DNA of 64,000 nucleotides, taken from Luidia sarsii (taxonomy: Eukaryota > Echinodermata > Asteroidea > Paxillosida > Luidiidae). The stretch spans positions 968,185 to 1,032,184 of the forward strand of contig OX465104.1 in assembly GCA_949987565.1 (NCBI GenBank). The letters run 5' to 3'. Position 1 is the stretch's first letter. Each line of letters starts with the position of its first letter. The notes under the pieces were generated by a model that saw nothing but the letters and a program-made list of their open reading frames with translations, searched no databases and was not told the origin of the DNA. Of the stretch, positions 55,797 to 64,000 are shown piece by piece. The position numbers and the translations under genes are program-made.

Positions 55797-57552
55797 TAGA
55801 CCTCAATGCCGATGGCCAAGGCCTTAATACCAAAGGCTGATACCTCGATGCCCAAGACCGATGCCCAGACTGAGACCGAGACCTCAATGCCCAAAACTGA
55901 TACCTCAGTGCCCAAGACCGAGACCGCAAAGCCCAAGACTGAGACCTTAGTGGCCAAGACCGAGACCTCAATGCCCAAGACCGAGACCGAGACCTCAATG
56001 CCCAAGACTGAGACCGATACCTCAATGCCCAAGACCGAGACCGATACCTCAATGCCCAAGACTGAGACCGATACCTCAATGCCCAAGACTGAGACCGATA
56101 CCTCAATGCCCAAGACCGATACCGTGACCTCAATGCCCAAGACCGAGACCAAGACCTCAATGCCCAAGACCGAGACCGAGATCTCAATGCCCAAGACCGA
56201 GACCTCAATGCCAAAGACCGAGACCTCAATGCCCAAGACCAAGACCGATACCTCAATGCCCAAGAACGAGACCGAGACCTCAATGTCCAAGACCGAGACC
56301 GAGACCTCAATGCCCAAGACCGAGACCGAGACCTCAATGTCCAAGACCGAGACCGAGACCCCAATGCCCAAGACTGAGACCGATACCTCAATGCCCAAGA
56401 CCGAGACCGAGACCTCCATGCCCAAGACCGAGACCAAGACCTCAATGCCCAAGACCGAGACCGAGACCTCAATGCCCAAGACCGAGACCGAGACCTCAAT
56501 GTCCAAGACCGAGACCGTGACCTCAATGCCCAAGACCGAGACCTCAATGCCAAAGACCGAGACCTCAATGCCCAAGACCAAGACCGATACCTCAATGCCC
56601 AAGAACGAGACCGTGACCTCAATGCCCAAGAACGAGACCGAGACCTCAATGCCCAAGACCGATACCTCGATGCCCAAGACCGAGACCGAGACCTCAATGC
56701 CCAAGACCGAGACCGAGACCTCAATGCCCAAGACCGAGACCGAGATCTCAATGCCCAAGACCGAGACCGATACCTCAATGCCCAAGATCGAGACCGTGAC
56801 CTCAATGCCCAAGACCGAGACCGAGACCTCGATGCCCAAGACCGAGACCGAGACCTCAATGCCCAAGACCGAGACCGAGATCTCAATGCCCAAGACCGAG
56901 ACCGAGATTTCAATGCCCAAGACCGAGACCGAGACCTCAATGCCCAAGACCAAGACCGAGACCTCAATGCCCAAGACCGAGACCGAGACCTCAATGCCCA
57001 AGACCGAGACCGAGACCTCGATGCCCAAGACCGAGACCGAGACCTCAATGCCCAAGACCGAGACCGAGATCTCAATGCCCAAGACCGAGACCGAGATTTC
57101 AATGCCCAAGACCGAGACCGAGACCTCAATGCCCAAGACCAAGACCGAGACCTCAATGCACAAGACCGAGACCGAGACCTCAATGCCCAAGACCGAGACC
57201 GAGACCTCAATGCCCAAGACTGAGACCGAGACCTCAATGCCCAGACCGAGACCGAGACCTCAATGCCCAAGACCGAGACCGAGACCCCAATGCCCAAGAT
57301 CGAGACCGAGACCTCAATGCCCAAGACCGAGACCGAGACCTCAATGCCCAAGACCGAGACCGAGACCTCAATGTCCAAGACCGAGACCGAGACCTCAATG
57401 CCCAAGACCGAGACCGAGATCTCAATGCCCAAGACCTAGACCGAGACCTCAATGCCCAAGACCGAGACCGAGACCTCAATGTCCAAGACCGAGACCGAGA
57501 CCTCAATGCCCAAGACCGAGACCGAGACCTCAATGCCCAAGACTGAGAACTA
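55797..57552. repeat. 27-bp minisatellite (with 18-, 21- and 24-bp variants)
   Basis: Unit ATGCCCAAGACCGAGACC plus GAGACCTCA, made of a head (ATGCCCAAG) and a variable number of hexamers (ACCGAG). About 65-70 copies. Since 27, 21 and 18 are multiples of 3, a + frame of 607 codons (MPKTETETS repeats, 55806-57629) and minus frames of 555 and 473 codons remain open. A one-codon-register change at about 57240 (CCCAGACC) turns the + frame into PRPRPQC repeats without stopping it. Confidence 0.95.
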
Positions 57553-57985
57553 GGTTCTTACACCGGTCTCGAGACCGAGACTCGTGTGTCGTGCATTCAA
57601 CTCATGAGCAAAGTGTATCGCAGCTGTAGACAGACAGCCAGCCACTTAAAATCCTTGTCTACATCCCTTCCTCCTCCTCAATCTCTCCACAAAACATGAC
57701 AGTCATCTCCTCAGTCCCAATTTGACCGAAGCGTGGAAGCCTTTTCCTCGCGTTGACGAGTGCCCCTCTGTTGCAGGAGCAGAGAGCCAGACAAAAAACC
57801 CGACAATGAAAGGAAATAATGAAATAGGGTCAGCCCGTTGCTGGCCGACCACAAAACACGCCGCACAAAGAGTCGTGTGTATGTTTTACTTCCACAAAAC
57901 ATGGTAGGTGACTAGGCGTATAGTGGGCTGATCAAGGGTTTAAGAAGATTGTCAATATACCCCCCCCACACCAATTCTTCTCATA
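57553..57985. other. No secure gene
   Basis: A good-looking 3' splice site (CCCCTCTGTTGCAG) is at 57776, followed by GAGCAGAGAGCCAGAC and stops in all frames within 15 codons. Nothing else stands out. Confidence 0.45.
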
Positions 57986-58530
57986 AAAGACTCTCCCCTC
58001 CCATACCCGCCCCTCTCTCTTCCTCCACTCCCTTTCTCTTCCTCTCCCTCTCTCCCCCTCTCTCTCTCCCTCTCCCTCTCTCTCCCTCTCCCACCCTCTC
58101 CCTCTCCCACCCCTCTCTCTCCCTCTCTCCCCCTCCCTCTCCCTCCCTCTCCCTCCCTCTCCCTCCCTCTCTTTCTAATCTCCCTCTCCCTCTCCCCTCT
58201 CCCTCTCCCTCTCTCTCCCTCTCTCTTCCCTTTCCCTCTCCTTCCGTCTCCCCCTCTCTCTCCCTCTCTCTCCCTCTCTCTCCCTCTCTCTCCCTCTCTC
58301 TCCCCTTTCCCTCTCCCTACCTCTCCCTCCCTCTCCCCCTCTCTCTCTCCCACCCCTCCCCTCCCTCCCCCCTCTCTCCCTCCCTCCCTCCCTCCCTCTC
58401 CCACCCCTCCCCTCCCTCTCTCCCACTTTCCCTCTCCCTATCCCTCTCTTCCCTTCTCTCTCTCTCTCTCCCCTCTTCCTCTCTCTCTCTCTCCCTCTCA
58501 ATCTTTCTCCCTCAAACCTTTCTTTCTCCC
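57986..58530. repeat. CT-rich simple repeat
   Basis: CTCTCCCTCT-type homopyrimidine tract. Confidence 0.95.
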
Positions 58531-58555
58531 TCCACGGTTGCCTTGTCTCCATCAG

Positions 58556-58701
58556 TCCCCAGACAGCGGGACCCTCGGAGGATCGATAGCTTCGGGGGCG
58601 GCCAGAGCACAGGCAGACCGTCAAGCCCTCCGCCCGTTTGTGGCGAAAAAGAAAAATTGTGTCCAGTTTCAAGGGGGCGCAAAGAAAGCAAACAGTGTAG
58701 G
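58556..58701 (+). CDS. Candidate exon downstream of a long polypyrimidine tract
   Basis: Acceptor CCTTGTCTCCATCAG, donor TGTAGG then GTAACC, 146 bases. After two bases it encodes 48 residues beginning PRQRDPRRIDSFGGGQSTG and ending GRKESKQCR, basic and low in hydrophobics. No family recognised. The same frame is open upstream only through the CT repeat. Confidence 0.25.
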
Positions 58702-59195
58702 GTAACCCACTCTACAATAGTACCGCCGTTTCCTCGTCCTTCTATCTTATTTTCGTGGGGAGGGAGGAGGGTTGGCTAAAGATTAAATTTCAGAGCGAAC
58801 TTGTGTCGGGGGTTTCTCTCTCTCTCTCTCTTCATCCTCTCTCTTTCTCTTTGAAGGGACGAATATCCACGGGCGGCTTGTTACAGACAAACGGGGGGGG
58901 GGGTTAGGAGAGGAGGAGGAGGAATAAGAGGCCTCTGTTGGGAAACGGGGTCGGGAAGAATAACCCAAAACAATAGGAAGAAATCCATTATTTTTTTGTA
59001 AAGGCATTTTTGTTGAGAGAGAGAGAGAGGTACAGCGCGCTAGGTCTACAAGGCGATTAATTGGGTCAATTTTTTTTCGGGGGAAGGTTTTGGTGCGGAT
59101 TCATGTTAGCTGTGGATGCCCCCAACCCACGCGATGCCGGCCTTGCCTCGCCATCGTCGTAGTTTGTGTTTGTCTTTCTGTCCTTGCTACCATTT
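58702..59195. other. No gene seen
   Basis: Contains short CT and GA runs (58815-58850, 59015-59027) and a poly-G run at 58894-58904. Confidence 0.6.
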
Positions 59196-59513
59196 TGTCG
59201 GTCACTTTGCCTCTGCCTCTGCCTCTGCCTCTGATTCTGCCTCTGCCTCTGCCTCTGCCTCTGCCTCTGCCTCTGTCTCTGATTCTGCCTCTGATTCTGC
59301 CTCTGCCTCTGCCTCTGCCTCTGCCTCTGCCTCTGCCTCTGCCTCTGCCTCTGCCTCTGCCTCTGCCTCTGCCCCTTACCCTGCCTCTTCATCTGCCTCT
59401 ACCTCTGCCTCTGCCTCTGCCTCTGCCCCTTACCCTGCCTCTTCATCTGCCTCTACCTCTGCCTCTGCCTCTTCATCTGCCTCTGTCTCTGCCCCTGCCC
59501 CTGCCCCTGCCCC

Positions 59514-59564
<51 letters not shown>

Positions 59565-59922
59565 ATGTGCCTGTGCCTCTGCCTCTGCCTCTGCCTCTGC
59601 CTCTGCCTCTGCCTCTGCCCTTGCCTCTGCCTCTGCCTCTGCATCTGCCTCTGCCTTTGCCTCTGCCTCTGCCTCTGTCTCTGCCCCTGCCCCTGCACCT
59701 GCCCCTGCCCCTGCCCCTGCCCCTACCCCTACCCCTGCCTCTGCCTCTGCCCCTGCCCCTGCCTCTGCCTCTGCCCCTACCCCTACCCCTGCCCCTGCCT
59801 CTGCCTCTGCTCCTGCTCCTGCCCCTGCCCCTGCCCCTGCCCCTGCCCCTGCCTCTGCCTCTGCCCCTGCCTCTGCCCCTGCCCCTGCCTCTGCCCCTGC
59901 CCCTGCCCCTGCCCCTGCCCCT

Positions 59923-59954
<32 letters not shown>

Positions 59955-60090
59955 CTCTGCCTCTGCCTCTGCCTCTGCCTCTGCCTCTGCCTCTGCCTCT
60001 GCCTCTGCCTCTGCCTCTGCCTCTGCCTCTACCTATGTCCCTGATTCCCTCTCTTTGTCTCTGTCTATCTCTTTCTCCCTGTCTGTCTGA
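59196..60090. repeat. (CTCTGC)n / (CCCCTG)n hexanucleotide repeat
   Basis: About 148 copies of TGCCTC, TGCCCC and TGCCTG hexamers in blocks. The three hexamer types cluster (for example a GTGCCT block at 59516-59576), which points to recurrent local expansion. Confidence 0.96.
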
Positions 60091-60535
60091 ATCAGAATCT
60101 GCTTTATCCTCTTCAAAAAAATGTAATGACACTGGAAATGCTATAATTAACTTGGAACTCTCTGAAGCGAATGCAGATGCGATACTGATTGCAATTCATG
60201 GGTGATGCAGTCCATAGTCAAAGCAATACCATAGCTTCCATGTGGTTTTTCTTTACCCAAATGCGCTTTAAAGATTCAGTGCAGTTATTGAATACGAGAA
60301 GTGGAAAGTGGAAATATGATTTATTCTTCTCGTTAAAGAATTCCATCGTGACTGCCCCTTTGGGAGCCAGCTAAGATTTAATTATTCATCCACCCAATCT
60401 GCCACGCGGTCACTCCGAGAAACAGAAAAAATATCCAATTCATAGAGTCAGTCTGACCAATCAGATCCTAATCTCCCTATAAAAGAAACAAAGTGTAGAC
60501 TCACAGGCCAAATTTTGATAGGAGTTACTCCCTTT
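60091..60535. other. No gene seen
   Basis: AT-rich, no repeat or exon recognised. Confidence 0.6.
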
Positions 60536-60695
60536 TCAGGGTGTCTACGGTGAGGGCATTGGCCCCTCGGATGACCGGGTACACCGGGTAGCGGCCCCCC
60601 TCTCCCCCCAAGATCCCTGGTCGGTGATGGGGCTTGGCACGCCGCTTCCCTCGCAGCGATGACAGCGCGGATGTCGGTACAAATTACCGGTCACC
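60536..60695. other. GC-rich patch open on both strands
   Basis: A pyrimidine tract and CAG at 60539 precede GVYGEGIGPSDDRVHR on the + strand (open to 60660); the minus strand reads GGRYPVYPVIRGANALTVDT then LKRE and a stop, open for about 53 codons. Composition is unlike the AT-rich surroundings. Either strand could hold an exon; neither is recognised. Confidence 0.2.
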
Positions 60696-60739
60696 CATCT
60701 CCTCGCAATGTCGGTCTTTTTGTGCGTTTTTTTTATTTT

Positions 60740-61970
60740 TTTATCAGGGATCTCCCTCTCTGTCTGTTTCTCTGTCTCTTTGATATTATTGTGTCTGTCT
60801 ATCTGTCTGTCTCTGCCTATTTGTCTGTTTGTCTTCCTCCCCTGTACCGGTAATAGTTAAAGTCACTCCCTCTCTGTCTGTGGATTCTGTCTCTGGCAGC
60901 AGTGACACTCTGTCTATCTGTCTATCTGTCTCTTCCTCCCCTCTCGACCTCTCTCTCCCTCTCTTCTCGTCCTCCTCTCGCTCACCCTATTCTATATCTC
61001 GTTCCTCTCTCTCCTCCCTCTCCTCCCTCCTCTCTGTCTATCTGTCTGTCTCAATTCTTTCCCTTTACCTCCCTTTACTTTGTCTCTCTGCATCTCTGTC
61101 TGTATCTCTCTCTCCCATTCTTTCCTCCCCTCTCCATCTCCTTCTCTCTTCTCTCTCTGCCTATGTCCCTATCTCTCTCTCGCCCTCTCTCTGCCTCTGC
61201 CCTATCTCTCCCCTCTCTCCATCTCCCTCTCTCTCCCCTCCCTCTGTCTCTGTCCATATCCCCCTCTCTCCATCTCCCTATGTCCCCTACCTCTACCTCT
61301 GTCCTTATCTCTCCCTCTCTCCATCTCCCTCTGTCCCAATCTCTCTGCCTGCCTCTGTCCCTATCTCTCCCTCCCTTTCATATCCTCTCTCCATCTCCCT
61401 CTCTCTCCCCTCCCTCTGCCTCTGTCCCTACCCCCTCTCTCCATCTCCTCCTCTCTCCCCTACCTCTGCCTCTGTCCCTATCCACTCTCTCTCTATCTCC
61501 CTCCCTCTCTCCCCTACCTCTGCATCTGTCCCTATACCCCTCTTTCCACCTCCCTCTCTCCCTCCCTCTGCCTCTGTCCCTACCCCTCTCTCCATCCCCT
61601 CTCTCTCCCCCTCCCTCTGCCTGTGTCCCTATCTCTCCCTCTCTCTGTCACCCCCTCTTTCCCCTCCCTCTGCCTCTGTCCATATCCCCTCTCTCCATCT
61701 CCCTCTCTCTTCCCTACCTGTGCATATGTCCCTATCTCTCCCTCTCTCTGTCTCCCTCTCTTTCCCCTCCCTCAGCCTCTGTCCTTATCCGCCCTCTCTC
61801 CATCTCCCTCTCTCTCTCCCCTACCTCTGCCTATGTCCTTATCTCTCACTCTCTCTGTCTACCCCTCTTTCCCACTCTCACTACATCTGTCCCTATCATT
61901 CCATCTAGGCTCTCCCTCTCCCCCTCTCTCCTCATTTCTCTGCCTCTCTCCCGTCCCTCTCCCTCCTTAT
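60740..61970. repeat. CT-rich simple repeat with longer-period structure
   Basis: Homopyrimidine-rich. A block around CCTACCTCTGCCTCTGTCCC recurs about every 80-100 bases from 61190 to 61880, so there is a minisatellite inside the CT tract. Confidence 0.93.
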
Positions 61971-62121
61971 ATAGTTCGTATAAAAATGATACACTCGAAC
62001 GAAAGTGAAATGTGTATAGGCCTCACGTTTGTAGATAATAGTGCGTCAATGTCGTTGTGATGGAAGCTCACGGGAACTCAGAGTGAGTCTGAGGACCACC
62101 CTTAACCGGCCGGACTCGTGA

Positions 62122-62352
62122 GCCTTCAAACACCCCCTCCACCCCCTACCCCAACCCTCCACCCCCACTCCGGCACCGCTGTCTACTCGTGCCTACGAGT
62201 GGGCCGACGGTCGCACCGCTAGTAGAGTACATCAGGGACGTACCGACGACCAACCCCTCTCGCCGTGGTCTACGGAGGCCGCCCGGCACTGCGCGCCGCT
62301 TAACGCGCCGGCAGCAGTGACTGACCAGAACGATTGGGACCAAGATCTCTAG
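62122..62352 (+). CDS. Possible terminal exon (unassigned)
   Basis: 77 codons open to a TAG at 62350, GC- and CpG-rich. The second half reads STRAYEWADGRTASR and then PLNAPAAVTDQNDWDQDL before the stop, with protein-like composition; the first part is proline-rich. No clear acceptor can be picked. An ATTAAA hexamer occurs downstream at about 62522. The minus strand is also open (74 codons), so the call is weak. Confidence 0.2.
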   Translation, partial: AFKHPLHPLPQPSTPTPAPLSTRAYEWADGRTASRVHQGRTDDQPLSPWSTEAARHCAPLNAPAAVTDQNDWDQDL

Positions 62353-62687
62353 AGTCACTCGCTCAAGCACGCAAACTTACCAAGCCGTTGGAATGCGTCC
62401 CCTGGTTTTGAAACGAGACGGACCCGACCATTTCCTGCGTTGCTCACCGCGTTGGACATTCGGATATCGGTTGAATCGCACACGGTACGATAAGAACTTT
62501 AGGCGGGCATGCTTGATCTGTATTAAAGCAAGGCCTTTCACGCTGAAGCAAGTCTCCGTGCTTTGGTGTGGATATGTGACGTCAAGGACCAAACGACCAA
62601 AATACTTCAATGATTCAATACTTCAAAGATTCAAATCTCATAATTTTTCTTTTTAAGAACCTTTCTTTTTAAGAAACTTTAAGAACA
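62353..62687. other. No secure gene
   Basis: An 87-codon + frame (62393-62656) without motif. May be 3' UTR of the preceding frame if that is real. Confidence 0.4.
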
Positions 62688-63345
62688 TTGGCAAAGAAAA
62701 CTTTGACTGGATCGGGACTTGAACCTGAGATCTCTGGATTAACGTACCAGTGCTCTTCCATCTGAGCTATCCAGCCCTTAGATGTTGGCCTTCCCAAATA
62801 GTCAACTAGTCTTTGGCACACCAGTGCTCTTACCATCTGAGCTATCCAGCCCTTAGATGGTGGCCTTCCCTAATAGTCAACTAGTCTTTGGCACACCAGC
62901 GCTCTTCCCATCTGAGCTATCTAGCCCTTAGATGGTGGCCTTCCCAAATAGTCAACTAGTCTTTGGCACACCAGTGCTCTTACCATCTGAGCTATCCAGC
63001 CCTTAGATGGTGGCCTTCCCTAATAGTCAACTAGTCTTTGGCACACCAGCGCTCTTCCCATCTGAGCTATCTAGCCCTTAGATGGTGGCCTTCCCAAATA
63101 GTCAACTAGTCTTTGGCACACCAGCGCTCTTACCATCTGAGCTATCTAGCCCTTAGATGGTGGCCTTCCCAAATAGTCAACTAGTCTTTGGCACACCAGC
63201 GCTCTTACCATCTGAGCTATCCAGCCCTTAGATGGTGGCCTTCCCTAATAGTCATCTAGTCTTTGCCAGGGTGGGGGCGCCAGTCAGAAGCAATTCAACC
63301 ATTAACTATCGTATAATCTCCAGGGAGTTGACTATTTGGGAAGGC
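62688..63345 (-). mobile_element. tRNA-half VNTR element, copy D (7 units)
   Basis: Minus-oriented. Seven units start exactly 75 bases apart (TCTGAGCTAT at 62761, 62836, 62911, 62986, 63061, 63136, 63211). Units 2-3 and 4-5 are copies of a 150-bp dimer (alternating ATCCAGCC and ATCTAGCC). The only B-box is in the outermost unit (62705-62776). The 5' segment with GGCGCCAGTCAGAAGCAATT is at 63279-63298. Confidence 0.9.
62705..62776 (-). other. Terminal tRNA-like unit of copy D
   Basis: 72 bases: acceptor GGCTGGA/TCCAGTC, D-stem GCTC/GAGC, anticodon-type stem CTGG/CCAG, T-loop TTCAAGT. The putative anticodon GTT differs from copy A (GGT), and C is at position 33. tRNA-derived rather than functional. 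Confidence 0.55.
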
Positions 63346-63424
63346 AAAGTCAAAGTTTGTTGGTCATTTAAAAACAAATCTTTTTAGAAACGTCAGACCT
63401 TCATTTTTTTCGCCAAAATACCTT

Positions 63425-63705
63425 GATTAAGACGTCTGCACTATAAAAGCGGGAGTCGCGGGTTCGAATCCCGCCCGAGCTGCCTGAAATGATTTTCACC
63501 AGGCATCGGACAAAGCACTGAGCACTCAGTGTTTATCACGTCGAGGGCATACCCTCATTGAATCACAATCTCCTCAACGCAAACATCATGTTATATCTAA
63601 CATTTGCTTTTGCAGTATTGCGTGCCGGATGAGTGGGGGCAGGGCGGGACGAACTCTGGCTGTTCTCCCGGGTCTCCCAAAAAAGCAATAAATAAATAAA
63701 TCTAT
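63425..63705 (+). mobile_element. tRNA-derived SINE, 5'-truncated, with (AAAT)n tail
   Basis: A perfect T-arm (GCGGG TTCGAAT CCCGC) at about 63462-63478 lacks the matching D-arm 5' part. A body follows (TGCCTGAAATGATTTTCACC, then GAGGGCATACCC) and a 3' end GGGTCTCCCAAAAAAGCAAT with AAATAAATAAAT. It is a different family from the tRNA-half element. Confidence 0.7.
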
Positions 63706-64000
63706 TCAACCACATGGTCTCAACATCCAGGAGGGTAATGACTAACACCATGCAGCTTTCTGATAATCCTTCTTTTGAGTTCACTCCTTCACACTTCTCT
63801 CTATGATCTTTCCCCCTCTTCTCACTAATCCCTATCCTATTCCTTGCCCTTCTCTTTGATCTTGCCCCCTCTTAATTCTCAGTAATCAATACCCTACTCC
63901 TTGCCCTTCTCTTTGATCTTTCCCCCTCTTCTCACTAATCCCTACCCTACTCCTTGCCCTTCCCTTTTATCTTGCCCTACCAGCTTTACTCTTTGTCCTT
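63706..64000 (+). repeat. Dispersed repeat shared with 37080-37390, partly tandem
   Basis: CCACATGGTCTCAACATCC to CTTGCCCTTCTCTTTGATC, then about three units of the 68-bp family in this orientation (shorter variants), running off the window end. Confidence 0.85.

Noticed and set aside
55806..57629. 607-residue MPKTETETS repeat protein
   Set aside because: The frame is open only because the 27-bp unit has no stop; minus frames are equally open, no non-repeat domain is attached, and no splice or promoter context supports it.
59090..60205. 371-codon Leu/Pro frame
   Set aside because: Translation of (CTCTGC)n; all frames on both strands are similarly open.

Overview
The window is nuclear DNA of an animal, probably a marine invertebrate. 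The evidence is a spliced gene for a Polycomb-class chromobox (CBX/Pc) protein, non-LTR retrotransposon remnants, tRNA-derived repeats, and very heavy simple-sequence and minisatellite content (my rough estimate is one third of the window). An echinoderm, hemichordate or cephalochordate would fit, but the species cannot be fixed from the sequence. There is one 200-base assembly gap (23801-24000).

Only one protein-coding gene is secure. It lies on the + strand (8959-17456) in five coding exons. Exons 1-3 encode a Polycomb chromodomain with the expected aromatic-cage positions (Y11, W32, W35). Exon 4 encodes a basic RKGRKRKRP stretch. A single 3.5-kb GC-rich exon 5 encodes a long Ser/Pro/Ala-rich, low-complexity region, a PLDLS CtBP-type motif, and a C-terminal Polycomb-repressor box. 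The spliced product is 1,259 residues by my reading, much longer than typical CBX proteins. Intron 1 appears to use a GC-AG splice pair.

Layout. 0-8.2 kb: a LINE 3' end embedded in a CAGAGA microsatellite, GA tracts, a 3-kb C-rich minisatellite and an AGGC-type minisatellite. 8.2-17.5 kb: the CBX gene and its GC-rich promoter; its introns hold further minisatellites. 17.5-29 kb: a 3' flank with hammerhead-like hairpin repeats, a 20-bp minisatellite, CT tracts and the gap. 29-31 kb, 36.7 kb, 45 kb and 62.7-63.3 kb: copies of one mobile-like element whose core is a variable number (1 to 14) of 75-bp units, each carrying only the 5' half of a tRNA-like sequence; the B-box half is found only at the end. 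37-40 kb: a 68-bp minisatellite grown out of a dispersed repeat. 45.6-46.7 kb: a second LINE 3' end and an 82-bp tandem repeat. 48-63 kb: GC-rich islands, several weak candidate exons, G-rich (GGGCA)n, a cluster of GCCATCTT motifs, a 27-bp minisatellite and long CT tracts.

Most long open frames here are artefacts of simple repeats whose period lacks stop codons. Outside the CBX gene, I give only low-confidence exon candidates. The most unusual biology is in the repeats: the tRNA-half VNTR element, and two dispersed families built round a hairpin followed by GAAACG, one of which carries a CTGANGA...GAAAC arrangement like a hammerhead-ribozyme core.
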